Origin: Trema orientale
Lineage: Eukaryota; Streptophyta; Magnoliopsida; Rosales; Cannabaceae
NCBI GenBank assembly: GCA_002914845.1
Contig: JXTC01000054.1
Coordinates: 1,051,941 to 1,115,940 of the forward strand
DNA length: 64,000 nt
Direction of reading: 5' to 3'
Shown: positions 1-11,285 of the stretch, piece by piece
Numbering within the stretch: position 1 is the stretch's first letter
How the letters are laid out: every line of letters begins with the position of its first letter
Notes under the pieces: model-generated
What the model saw: the letters and a program-made list of their open reading frames with translations, nothing else
Database searches by the model: none
Told to the model about the DNA's origin: nothing
Translations under genes and position numbers: made by a program

Positions 1-1974
1 GTTCTAAGACACCCAAAAAATTAAAAAAGAGAAAAATGATAGTGTTAGTACAAAATTTCGTCTCAGCACTATAAAGGAGTATGAAAGAGAAATCAATCAC
101 CGATCGTTATTGAAAATGGAGTCAAAACTCCCCTTCTCCCATGTGTGGGTTAAGTTCGAGCCTAATAGTGGGGAAGCGGTCTCTTTCCTAACCTGGAGGT
201 CCCGATATAGTAATGGGTCGGGGGGTGTTGGGTATCAGCGTGATACTTGCTAAATGGACTTCTGTAATAGATAGAATACATGGTTTTAAAATCTTCCCTA
301 ATAGATAGAATACATGGTTTTAACATTTTTATATGTATTATTTTCACAATTATTACATTTATAATAAAATTGAAAAGAAATAATTCACAGAAAAATAATG
401 CAATAAAATTACTTCCGTGATGGAATTTTTTGTTTTTAATTTTTTTTATTATGAATAGGCAAAGCTTACACATTTTTTTCTTTGTTTTTTTTTTTTTTTT
501 TTGCTAATACTCAAGATCTAATAGGACAATTATTGGATATATATCACATATATTTAGTCCAGAGTGTAATTAATCCTTTATATATCACCTTAAAGTTCAG
601 AATTCAATTTTCAACCTATGTGGAACTATAAAATGACAAGTCACAGTAGTAAATCTTTTATATTTGTATTATAACGAAAATTAAGGTATTCACGATATGA
701 AAAGTAATTTAAATTTATTATTTATATTTAAACAAAGAAAATTAAGCTATATATGTATTTTATTGTGTATATATAATTAAAAAAAAAGCCTTGAGTTTCG
801 AGAGCTTATGGGACTGCATAAATTGCCAATAATTTAGTATATCAGAATTTTTACTTCTTGTTGCATCGTAATTTGTTTTTTTTAATCATGGTTGTATTGT
901 AATTATGGCCACTAGTCCACTACATATTTACATAATATTGCATTTTTTTGATAGATTACATTTAGTATTTCATTGCATTTTACGTTATGATTCTATTTTT
1001 AAGGAATGTCTACTGTGGATTGTCACAATATACAGTAAATGATGGGGGAACAAAGTATAATCTATTACATGAAAAAAAAAAAGGTCTGAAAGTGATTGTG
1101 TTACACCAGTAAAGGACATAAAAAAAAGGTATAATCTATTATATGGAAAAAAAAAGGTCTGAAAGTGATTATGTAACTATAATCTATTACACAGAAGAAA
1201 AAACGGTTTGAAAATGATTGTGTTACACAACAATTTTTTTAATCATGGTTGCATTGTAATTATCGCCAATAGCCCACTACATATTTACGTAATATTTCTT
1301 AACACATTTCATTTGGTATTTCATTGTATTTTATGTTATGATTCTATTTTTAGGGGATGTTTATTGTGTACTGTCACAATATATACTAAAGAAAGGAAAA
1401 AAGTATAATCTACTACGTGGAAAAAAAAAGGTCTGAAAGTGATTATGTAACTATAATATATTATAAGGAAAAAAAATTTCTAAGCGATTGTGTTACACCA
1501 GCAAAGGACGGAAAAAAAAGTATAATCTATTATACAAAAAAAAAAGGTCTGAAAATATTATGTAACTATAACCTATTACATGAAAAAAAAAAGTTTGAAA
1601 ATAATTGTATTATATCATTAGGTTACATAACTTCTTACATGAAAAAAAAAAGTTTGAAAATGATTATACTATACCATTATGTCTTACCCAAAAATGATAG
1701 CTTAAAAGTACTTTTGAGTTTATGGACTACCACGTTAAAGCCTAGCGTCCTTCTACACAGGCCGATGGTAGACTTGGGGCATCACAAACTCCCACTTTAA
1801 GACCTAGCGTCCTTCTAAACATGTATGGACTGAGTCAGCTCTGATACTAATTGTAATATTACTAGGGCTCACTTTAAAGTACTAGCTTGAAGGTACTTTT
1901 GGGTTCCTAGACTACTACTTGATTAATACCTATGATCTTTTCAGAGTATATCTGATGTGGGACTTAGAGTGTTA
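1..1974. other. AT-rich spacer without a supported gene
   Basis: I see no convincing gene. Open frames here are short and run through homopolymers. At 266-323 a 24-bp word (aatagatagaatacatggtt, continuing ttaa) occurs twice, 34 bp apart. Around 120-240 lies a GC-richer patch with a tRNA-box-B-like word (gttcgagcc), possibly an old SINE-like remnant. At about 1700-1974 there is a repetitive-looking segment with the repeated word cctagcgtccttcta. The retrotransposon at 1980 inserted into its right side. Confidence 0.6.
876..1590. repeat. diverged direct duplication, about 357-bp offset
   Basis: The block beginning at the word aatcatgg at 884 recurs at 1241. It keeps the same order of landmarks: aatcatggttg, cactacatatttac, tttcattg, gttatgattctattttta, tgtcacaatata, gtataatcta and an A-run followed by ggtctgaaagtgatt. 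Each copy ends in a cluster of short repeats of the form gtataatctatta + A-run + ggtctgaaagtgatt. These extend, decaying, to about 1670. The copies differ by many substitutions and small indels, so the duplication is old. No coding potential is visible. Confidence 0.7.
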
Positions 1975-1979
1975 CGGAT

Positions 1980-2570
1980 TGTTATGCGATCTTAGATCCA
2001 TGATTAGTCAACACCAAGAAAGTCAACAGTCGGGTGTATCAGGTTGCATATATGTTCTTTTAATTAAAGTGCGACCTCTTCCGAATAAGATAGATGCGAC
2101 CAGTATAAAAAAGAAATTATATCAAGTGTTTACAAACATGTCAACATAGAAAAGGAAACAAGCTTCAAAATGGAGATCGAGTAATCCCTTTATTTAATTT
2201 GAGATGTTACCCGATTCTACGTTTATCTAAAATTGTATTTCTGATAATACACTTATCCATTTGTGTAATTAGGAAACCTTGAGCTATCCTCATCTATATA
2301 AAGATGACTCATTCTCATTGTAATTCACGACACAATCATCTCACTATATACTCTCTGTAATTCTCTCTTTGCTCTCACTTTGAGACTCAGAGAAACTCTT
2401 GTAATTCTCCATAAAATAGTGAAGAACAGTGGACGTAGGCTCATCTTTTTTGGGGCTGAACCACTATAAAATTTATCTCTCCTTATTTGCTTTAATTTAT
2501 CAACCCTTTTCACATACAAGCCATATCTCGCAATTTTCTTAAATCCATTATTGACAAAACCTCCTCAATA
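1980..2570 (+). repeat. left (5') LTR
   Basis: It starts with TG directly after CGGAT and matches 12318-12912 along its whole length. It contains a TATA-like word tctatataaagatg near 2293, followed by pyrimidine-rich sequence, a plausible promoter for the genomic RNA. The end has decayed: it reads CTCAATA where the right copy reads GTCAACA, so the canonical CA terminus is lost here. Confidence 0.92.
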
Positions 2571-2571
2571 A

Positions 2572-2592
2572 TTTGGCATTAGAAAGAGGGCT
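2572..2592 (+). promoter_or_regulatory. probable tRNA primer binding site
   Basis: Immediately inside the left LTR lies TTTGGCATTAGAAAGAGGG. A TGG start within a few bases of the LTR is the usual place and form of a plant retroelement primer-binding site. I cannot name the tRNA without comparison to a tRNA set. Confidence 0.55.
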
Positions 2593-2632
2593 ATTCTAGT
2601 AAAAGACGTTTGTCAATCTTGCTTCTTCAATA

Positions 2633-4323
2633 ATGGCAAACACCAGAAATACTACCAGGAACGCTGGAGTTAGCCAAAACTAACCCCAAAGCACTGCGGC
2701 TGCACAGGGCAATCCTGTTCAGGATCAACCTGTTGTGACTACACCAGAGGATATCATACAGAGACAGGATCGCATAGAGGACGCATTGCTGAACCTTCAG
2801 CAAATCACCAATCAGATTAATAATTCTCTGCGACGACTCGCTGAAGGACAAATGGTCACTCCACCACAACAGGAACGACCAAAGAATGTCCCGCTCGATA
2901 AATTGAGAGAGGAATTTAGATCTGGGGGGGAAGAAAATCGCGACCAGCCCAGAACCCAACTGGAGCGTCATGCTGATCGTACCTCCAAAGGGAAAGAAAA
3001 AGTCACGAACTTGCCAAAGAAATCTGGCACTGGGAGTTTGAGCACTGATCGTGAACAACCTTCCAAGAGAGCAACCGTCAATCGAGATCGTCGAAACAGC
3101 GAGTAGAATTGTCAATCAAGGAGCGTCTTCGAAAGAATTAGCAGGGAACCCAGATAAAATCTAATAGACCTAAGACAACACTTAGAGCAGCGACGTAGCC
3201 GTGAGCAATCTACATTGCACCATCACATTCAAAGTCGATCTCGTTACGCTATTACAGTAGAGTCTTCACAAAGGTCGCAGACCCTGCCTAATCAAACTGC
3301 TGCAGCACATCGCAACAATGATCAAAGACCACCCCAGCTACCAATTTATGCTCTTCCTCTAAATATTGATGTTCATAATTTGAAGATTGTATTAGAGATG
3401 ATTGCCGATTGGGATGATGAGCTCGTAGATGGATATCGTCAATCGCTATTCAACGAGAAAGTTCAAGCTGTTGTCTTGCCTGTTGGATTTAAAATTTCCA
3501 CCATAAACACTTTTGATGGGAAAACTGATCCACAGAACCATATGGACCACTTCAACGATCTGATAGAGCTCCATCGGGTCGACGACCTCGCACGATGCAG
3601 ATATTTTGCTATAACCCTCACAGGAGCAGTGAAGAAGTGGTTTCGAGGACTCCAGCCTAGTTCAATCTCATCCTGGTAATAACTCCAAACTGCGTTTTTA
3701 AGACAGTTTCAGGCTGCCAAAAATTTCACTTTCCCGTTGATCAGTTTGTCTGCCATTCGACAAGGTCCAGAGGAAACTCTGTGATCTTATCTCAATCGCT
3801 TTACCTCAGAATTGGCAAAAATGCTCTGCTGATGGCTGGGGTGCGAGCTGAAACTAAACTCTGGGAAGAATTGCTCGAACGGGAATACAAAACTCTCGAG
3901 GACTTCTATCGACGAGTTGGCCGTCATCTAAGAGTGGAATCTTCATGTGAGAATCTTCACAAGACGAAGGGAGGAAAAGATTCAACTAAAGATGCGACCA
4001 CGACCAACAACAACAATAACTATAAAAAGTCAAACAAGAGAAAAAGCGAGCAGCTAACCGAGAAGCAGCCCAAATTAAAGAGGCAGGAAGTTCTAAAAGC
4101 CCTCATAAGATTCAATAACTATACTAAGCTGAGCGCACCCATAGATCATATCTATGCGATCACAAATCAGGAGGAGGGATATTGTCAACTGGAGCCAATT
4201 AAGTGCGAAAGGGCAAAACGTGATCCCAACAAGTTTTGCCGGTATCACAATGATATTGGGCATGATACCAACAACTGTTACGCCCCAAAAGGTGAGATCG
4301 AAAGATTAATTAAAGAAGGGTGA
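2633..4323 (+). pseudogene. retrotransposon gag, broken
   Basis: Gag remnant: the structural protein that packages element RNA. It starts at the ATG at 2633 and meets a stop at 2681-2683. It reopens at 2735-3106, 3215-3679 and 3781-4323 with intervening stops and frame changes. The middle part (3480-3670) has the typical plant gypsy capsid pattern, with the words TFDGKTDPQNHM and AVKKWFRGL. The last part (4228-4300) holds a zinc-knuckle-like cluster, CRYHNDIGHDTNNC, as expected for the nucleocapsid of Tat-type elements. An Asn/Lys-rich linker precedes it. No intact reading frame remains, so no functional Gag is expected. Confidence 0.88.
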
Positions 4324-4589
4324 CTACGGAAGTACGCTCGGCAAAACAATGAAAGGAGAGAAGAAAACTAGCAGCGAACCCCTGAAGTGCAACGCGAAGT
4401 GCGAACTATTTTCGAAGGACCGCATGTTGGCGGAGATTCGAGGAGAGCACAGGATAGATATACGAGAGAAGCTCGACAGCAACCATTGACCAATGTTATG
4501 CATCTTGTGCAGCGACCATAAAAACTTCAACAGTACCTGATATGGACATCACTTACACAGAGCAGGACGCGAGAGAAGTCCATTACCCG

Positions 4590-4983
4590 TATAATGATGC
4601 ATTAGTCATTAAAACTAACTGTGGAAGTACTCAGCTATGGTGAGTACTGATTGACAATGGACGTGCTGTTGACATCCTATACTATGATGCCTTTAAAAAG
4701 ATGGGGTTGAGTGACTGTAACTTGAAACCCACTATCACTCCACTCTACGGATTTACTAGAGATAGAATAATGCTAGGGGCATGATTGAGTTGATGGTTAA
4801 CGTTGGAACTTATCCTAGAATTTCAACGGTAATGACTCAATTCTTGGTTATTGATTGTCCCTCCGCATTTAATGTTATTCTGGGAAGACCAACTCTGAGG
4901 GAACTTCGAGCTGTCACTTTAATTTATCATCTTGCCATGAAGTTCCCAACGCAGCATAAAGTAGGTAAAGTGCGATGTAACTA
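4590..4983 (+). pseudogene. retrotransposon aspartic protease, broken
   Basis: Pol protease domain. The active-site region reads VLIDNGRAVDILYYDAF at about 4642-4692. The usual plant gypsy motif here has D-T-G-S, so the Thr is replaced by Asn and the following Ser by Arg. An in-frame TGA lies just before it (about 4639). A frame change near 4780 leads into 4781-4983, with the conserved words VGTYPRIS, VIDCPSAFNVILGRPTL and AVTLIYHLAMKFPT, which are standard for the C-terminal half of this protease. It is inactive as it stands. Confidence 0.85.
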
Positions 4984-5086
4984 ATATGATGCACGTACTT
5001 GTTATAATAATTCATTGAAGCTCACATCAAAAGATACAACACCTCGTACAATGATATTCCAGCTATAAGGTAAAGCATCAATCAAA

Positions 5087-6560
5087 GTGTCAACCGAAGA
5101 CCTTGACCCTCGAGGGATCGATGAAGAGGTCAAGACTGGACCCATTGAAGACTTGGAAGAACTGTCAATTGATGAATCTTCAAAGATCCTTAAAATCGGG
5201 GAAAAGCTTCAGGATATTGTGCGAGCTACAATGGTCACCTTTCTAAAGTCGAATTTGGACATATTCACATGTCAACATTCGGATATGGTGGAGATTGATC
5301 CGAATGTTATGTGCCATCGCCTCAACATAGATACAACAAAGAAACCAGTGCGTCAGAAAAGAAGGACGATGGACCCAGAACGTTACGTTGCATTAAAGGA
5401 AGAGGTGGACAAGCTGCTCGAAATAAGGTTCATCCGGGAATCTTTTTAACCAAATTGGCTCACGAACCCAGTTTTGGTAAAGAAACCCAACAGGAAGTGG
5501 AGAACTTGTATCGATTTCACTGATCTCAACAAAGCCTGCCCGAAGGACAGTTTTCCACTTCCGAGAATTGATCAGCTTGTAGACGCAACATCAGGACACG
5601 AACTCTTGAGCTTTATGAGCGTATATTCTGGATATAACCAGATCCCTATGTATGAATTAGACGAGGAGTATACTTCATTCATCACTGATCAAGGGCTATA
5701 CTGTTACAAGAAGATGCCCTTCGGACTCATCAGCGCGAGAGCAACTTATCAGCGTGTTGTCAATATAATATTTACAAAACAAATTGGCAAGACAATGTAG
5801 GTATACGTTGATGATATGCTGGTGAAGTCGAAAAAAGCTGAAGATCACATCAAACATCTTGATGAAATGTTCAAAATTCTTCGAAAATATCGGATGAAGC
5901 TGAATCCCCAGAAATGGGCATTTGGAGTAAGATCCGGGAAATTTCTGGGATTCATGGTCAATCAGCGAGGTATTGATGTTAATCTACAGAAGATACAGGC
6001 ATTAACTGATATACAGTCACCTCACAAACTAAAAGACATACAGAGCCTGGTGGGAAGAGTTACCGCATTAAGTCGTTTTGTATCTAGATTGACTGATAAA
6101 TACCAACCATTCTTCGAAGTACTGAAAGGATCGAAGAAATTTGAGTGGACTGAGAAGTACGAGCAGGCGTTCCAAGAACTGAAGAAACACTTGGGTTCTC
6201 CTCCACTATTGTCGAAGCCAAAATCAGGAGAGAAGCTATATTTATATCTTGCTGTTTCTAAATATGCGACAAGTGCTGCGTTCATTCGAAAAGAAGAAAA
6301 TATACAGAGACCTGTTTATTACGTAAGCAAGAGATTATTAGACGCTGAGAGAAGATATCCAGAGATGGAGAAGTTGGCGTTAGCACTAGTCATCGCATCC
6401 AAGAAGCTTGGCCTTACTTTCACACGCACACTATCGACGTTTTCATAAACTTTCCACTAAAGCAGGTCTCGTAAAAACTGGAAGCTCCTGGGCGACTACT
6501 CAAGTGGGCAGTTGAATTGAGTCAATTTGACATCAACTTTCGACCTCGTGTTGCGATCAA
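5087..6560 (+). pseudogene. reverse transcriptase plus first RNase H, broken
   Basis: Reverse transcriptase in three open pieces (5087-5449, 5474-5800, 5816-6448), with stops at about 5446 and 5798 between them. Visible motifs: KKPNRKWRTCIDFTDLNKAC, FPLPRID, SGYNQIPM, KKMPFGLISARATYQR, and the catalytic YVDDM at 5801-5815, directly after a stop. Downstream are the connection and first RNase H regions, with LGFMVNQRGID, FEWTEKYEQAF, LYLYLAVSKYA and RPVYYVSKRLL, where family members have a similar order. The role is copying element RNA into DNA and degrading the RNA template. The breaks prevent a full-length product. Confidence 0.92.
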
Positions 6561-7257
6561 GGGTCAGGCTCTCGCAGATTTTATTGCGGAGTTTACTTAT
6601 GACGTCAACCTTCCCACCGAAGTAATCGAAAAACCTACTTTAGATTTTTCAAGGCTATGGAAACTATACATCAATAGGTCGTCAAATGAGAGTGGAGCTG
6701 GTGCAGGCTTGATGTTAATCAGTCCCGAAGGTCATAGTATTCATTGTGCACTTCGATTCAGATTTCTAGCATCAAACAATGAGGCAGAATATGAAGCGCT
6801 AATAGCTGGACTCAAGCTCGCACAAGAGATGAAAGTCGAAGTAATCCAAGTATACAGTGACTCCCAATTGGTTGTTTGTCAAGTGATTGGCGATTATCAA
6901 GCAAGAGGGGGTAGATTGCTAGCCTATCTACGAGAGGTGCAAAGACTGTTCTCGATGTTTAGTACTTATCGTATTCAACTTCTTCCTCGAACTAAAAATA
7001 CTCAAGCGGATGCTCTAGCCAAGCTCGCTTCAACAAAAGACGCAGAACTGTTGAAGGTAGTGCCAGTTGAATTTCTCGCGAAACCAAGCATCGAAATGGA
7101 ACCTCAAGCGACCATGCCAGTTCATCAAAAACTTGCATGGATGGATCCAATAATGAAATATTTACAAAATGGTGAACTTTCTGAGAATAAAGATAATGCA
7201 AAGCGACTTCGGATGAAGGCAGCTCGCTATATTATATACGATGGCAAACTTTATTAA
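6517..7257 (+). pseudogene. second RNase H domain of Tat-type pol, active site damaged
   Basis: Open for 246 codons. Residues about 45-180 form an additional RNase H domain, with the words SNNEAEYEALIAGL, VYSDSQLVVCQV and NTQADALAKLAS supplying the later acidic residues. The first strand reads LYINRSSNESG, where related elements have D-G-S-S. The first catalytic Asp is therefore replaced by Asn, and the next Gly by Arg. A duplicated RNase H next to the integrase is a hallmark of the Tat group, as I know it. The C-terminal part leads towards the integrase zinc domain. Confidence 0.85.
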
Positions 7258-7269
7258 AGAAGTTTTAGT

Positions 7270-8361
7270 TTGCCATTATTACTATATGTTGACGAAGAAC
7301 AGACATACTACATTATGAAGGAAATTCGTGAAGGGAAATGCAGGAATCATTCTGGGAGGCAGGCACTTACAAACAAAGCCCTTAGACAAGGTTACTTTTG
7401 GCCCACCATGAAGAAGAATGCAATGGAGTTCGCTCAGAAATACGATAAATGTCAGCAATTTGCAATCATTCCTCGAATGCCGCCTGTTCCTTTAACTTCG
7501 ATGGCTAGCCATGGCCGTTCGCAGTTTGGGAAATAGATTTTATTGGAATACTCCTATTGGCATGAGGTAGATTGAAATATGCGGTGGTCGTAGTTGACTA
7601 CTTTACTAAGTGGACAGAAGTGGAAGCTTTAAGTATCACTTCTGCAAAGAAGATGATAGATCTTGTTTACAAGTCTATAATATATACCGCACACAATAAT
7701 TTCTGATAACGGAAAGCAATTCGACTGCGACGAGTTTCGTAACTTCTGTGATAATTTAGGCATCAAGAAAAGTTTCTCCGCAGTTGTCCATCCACAAGCC
7801 AACGGCCAAGTCGAAGCTGTAAATAAGATACTTAAGCAAAACTTGAAAACAAGGTTAGAAGAATACAAGGGAGCCTGGCCAGAGATACTTCTTGAAGTAT
7901 TATGGGCTTATCGCACCACTGAACGAACCACTACTGGAGAAAGTCCGTTCTCTTTAGTTTATGGCTACGAAGCCATGGTGCCAGTTAAAATTGGTGCAAG
8001 CTTTCTACGTCGATCTACCTACGAGCATGATTAAAATAATGCATTGATGAGGATTGAGCTCGATCTTTTGGAAGAAAGACGCGAACACTCTCAACTTTGG
8101 ATTGCATCATACTAACAGCGCACTGCTCTATATTACAACTCTAAAGTCAAAAACAGAGAATTCAAGGCTGGTGATCTTGTTCTTCGACAAGTTCTACCTA
8201 ATACAAAAGAGCATGGTGCTGGTGTATTTGGCCCTTCTTGGGAAGGACCATATATTATTGATACCATTATTCGACCTGGGACTTACAAGCTTGCTCGAAC
8301 TGGAGGACAAAAGATCAAACATGCATGGAATGCAGAGCAACTTCGTCAGTATTATCAATAA
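7270..8361 (+). pseudogene. retrotransposon integrase, broken
   Basis: Integrase joins element DNA to the host chromosome. The N-terminal zinc-binding region (7310-7460) keeps the later His and the Cys pair (YDKCQQ), but the first zinc His is replaced by Arg in EIREGKCRNHSG. The catalytic core spans about 7530-8030, with VVVVDYFTKWTEVEAL, SDNGKQFD and GIKKSFSAVVHPQANGQVEA visible in changing frames. Breaks occur near 7535, 7565, 7690 and 8032. The C-terminal part runs in another frame to LRQYYQ and a stop at 8359-8361, the normal end of pol in this group. Confidence 0.88.
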
Positions 8362-9143
8362 AATCTTCCATGTATGTCTTCATAAATCTTCAAGAGTGCG
8401 AGAAACATCCTGTTATTTATCAGAATTCACCAATAAAGATGCCATTTCTTCGATTTATCATCGAATTGTACTTTTTTCGATCGACTATTATAGCTTTATG
8501 GCAGTCTTCGAACACCATAAAACTCGGGGGGCAGTAGGATCAGATCGTCATCTCTTACTCGCTTCCTAAGGAACTATGCAAAACTTTCATTTAGAGGGGT
8601 CAAAATTTTAGATCGCTGAATTTCTAAAATTTCTTAAAATCTTAGGATTTTCTCCTCGCTTCATGCCATAGCATGTCGTATTACGCAAATTTTCTCCTCG
8701 CTTCATGCCATAGCATGTCGTATTACGCAAATTTTCTCCTCGAATAGCAAAGTGACTAAGCAAAACGTTTATTGTTCGTTGTGATATATTGCTATAAACC
8801 TTATTTTGACATGGAACTTTTGAAAAATAAATATGTTGCATCATTCACGCGCGTTGTTTTTCATAAGTGACCTAATCCATCCTACTACTTAAATCTCGAT
8901 TTTAAGTTATTAGATTCGAATCGTAATAGTGTACCGATCAGTCACTCAGTGATTGACTACTTGGTTAAATTATGCGTATTTATATTATTTATGCGATAAA
9001 AAATTTCTTTTCGTTTTGCAGGGAATAAACATTCGACGAATAGAACTTCTTAAATAAAAAACCCACACCCGTGTGCGAGTAAAATATATTACAAAATATT
9101 AAAGGGACAAGCCTGCATTTATCCTTAATATTACAAAACTATT
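8362..9143. other. retrotransposon spacer after pol, with short tandem repeat
   Basis: Non-coding spacer between the pol stop and the antisense gene. At 8647-8742 a 42-bp unit (attttctcctcgcttcatgc at its start) is present about 2.3 times, with starts at 8647, 8689 and 8731. Nothing else is recognised. Confidence 0.7.
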
Positions 9144-11285
9144 TTAATATGTAGAAGTGCTCGCTCCTGTCTCTGCCGCCTTCTCTACGGCTTCTGCCTC
9201 ATTCCAACTATTGACGAGCTCGACAACATCTTCGCCAAGGATAGAGAAATCAAACTCCGGATGCTCGCAGTATATATTATAAATGATAGTCGAAGAGGCA
9301 ATGTTGCTAGCCTTTTCTTCAAGCTCTTTGACCTCAGTAGCCTTGAAGTCTTCTATTGCTTTACGACTGACCTTTTCGGCGACTTCTTTCAGAGTATCCG
9401 GGTGTTTGGAAATGATTTTCTCTAGTTCCTTAACTTTTTCCTCGAGCTTCTCTTTCTCGAGCTTTTCCTTAGCCAGGTCCTCATACAGCTGCTTTTTTTC
9501 TGACTTAAAGGAGCTCTTCTCGTCTTCATGAGTCTTCTTTAGGTCCTCAAGTACTTGGGTCATTTCTTCGACTTTTTCGCCTTTCTCCATGCACTCAAGG
9601 ACCGGATCATACATCAGCACAGCAGCTGCAGCAGTCTAATATATAAACATATTAGTGCAAGGAAAGCGTCGAAGAATTTAAAGAAAATGAGAAACTTACA
9701 TTTGCGAGCATTCGTATAGCGGCACTGAATGCGATCCTAGGAGATATTTTCTTCATTCTCTCCCACGCTTCATCAGAGGTGAAGCGATCAATGAAGGTCG
9801 CACATAGGCCAGCCTTTTCTGGTAGTTGACGAAGTTGTGCGAGGATCTCTTCGTCCTTGTTTGCCTGGCTAACTCCCACAGAGGAAGTAGCCGGCTCCTT
9901 GGAAGGCTCAGGCTAGCTCACGGGCTTAGAAGGTTGAGGAAGAGGCGAGCTGGTCGAGACGTCCTCGAAGGTAATTTTTCTCTTTTTAGAAGAGTCGACC
10001 TTCTCTTTTCCCTTTATTGGAGGCGTGTTGTCTGGAGTTTTGGATATTATCCACCCTAGTGTTGAAGGCGGTGCTCGTAGTCCGCTATCGATAGTCATAT
10101 CTGTACAAATGAGGTGTTAGCATGCGAGGTATGTAATGCAATAAAAAAAGAGTGGAGGAACATTACCTTCTTACGGTTGAGAAGCTGGAGATGGAGCTTC
10201 TGGAAATGGTTCGGTAGGAGGAGCAGGTGTTTTTCGTTTTCTCGTCTTTGAGGACGAAGCACCCGTCTCTTTCTGCCTCCTCGATTTCTTCTTCTTCGAG
10301 CTCGAGGGCTTAGATAGACGGTTCGCGGAGTAAGGAAGCGCGGCACTTTTAGGGAACAGCCTGCAAGCGATCAAGTTCTTGGTTATCCTAAGCTTCTTCC
10401 AGTCAAATTCTTCTACTGGAAGGTCATTGATCTTGTATACCCTTACGAGCTGTGCCTCATTGAGTCTTGGGCGCTCTTTGTTGTCTGTGCTAAAATATAA
10501 ATGCGATCAAGAAAAGCACATTTATGGAGTACAAGTCAAGGTAAAGAACCACTTACTAGGGTTTTGGAGGAACTCATTGTCAGCGTAATCGAAGTGGAAG
10601 AATGGATTTTTCCATTTTTTCTTATTATTGCGAACTCCGTGAATGGTCTTTATGGCTTGATTCAACCATTTGCTTGCGTAAAAGAAACTAAAATCTGAAG
10701 GGTTCAACTTCACTTGGTAGAACCAAGCAAATTCTTCAGGAGTGGGTGATCCTAATCCAAGTTTATGGTATAGTATGTACAAGCCTACTATATATCTATA
10801 AGTGTTTGGAGTTAGTTGGTAGGGAACAACTCCATAATAGTCGATGATGGATTTGATGTATGGATGAAGTGGGAGGTGAACGCCGCATTTAAGGACTGCT
10901 TCTGAGAATGAGGCAGTACCGCGTGGAGGGGTGTGTGGTCGATTAAATTCTGTGGGGAGGCGGAGTAATATGTTGATGCTGTAGTTACGAATGATCTTCT
11001 CGAGTTTGTTCGTGCTACAGCTCGTCTTTATGTTGGTACACGACCAATCTCCCTCTACATACTGGTACCCTTTCGTATATTCAGGGGCGTCTCTAATATG
11101 TTGAGGCCACTGGTTTTGGAGAAGTCACCTATGCGAGGACTACTTTGCCTGGTCCCGGTTATCTCTATTTTAGGGTGTTCTATATAGTCGTCGAGATCTA
11201 TAGAGCTGGTTTTCGTGCTCGCATCGGAGAATGATGATTCGCCAGAGAATGCATTCCCCTCCCTAAATTCCTCGCTACTAGACAT
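9144..11285 (-). pseudogene. antisense intron-containing extra gene of the retrotransposon
   Basis: Minus-strand gene, ATG at 11283-11285, TAA at 9144-9146. The central part (about 10,560-11,095) encodes a domain of the kind annotated in plant genomes as putative gypsy-type transposon protein, with the words RLPTEFNRPHTPPRG, FSEAVLKCGVHLPLHPF, DYYGVVPYQLTPN and GSPTPEEFAWFYQV. Next come a Lys/Ser/Pro-rich linker and a Glu/Lys-rich coiled coil (about 9,330-9,560), then an acidic end with EFDFSILGEDVVELVNSW. Three introns fit in phase: 10485-10556 (GTAAGT...CAG), 10085-10174 (GTAAGA...TAG) and 9636-9699 (GTAAGT...TAG). Breaks: a frame change near 11,100 and one in-frame TAG at 9913-9915. The function is unknown. 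Being antisense, its introns are not removed from the genomic RNA. Confidence 0.78.

Noticed and set aside
162-473. Minus-strand open frame of 103 codons
   Set aside because: It is Lys/Phe/Ile-rich, runs through homopolymers and has no domain or splice context.
8054-8569. Plus-strand open frame of 171 codons after integrase
   Set aside because: It overlaps the true integrase C-terminal frame (ending 8361) in another frame and shows no conserved motif.
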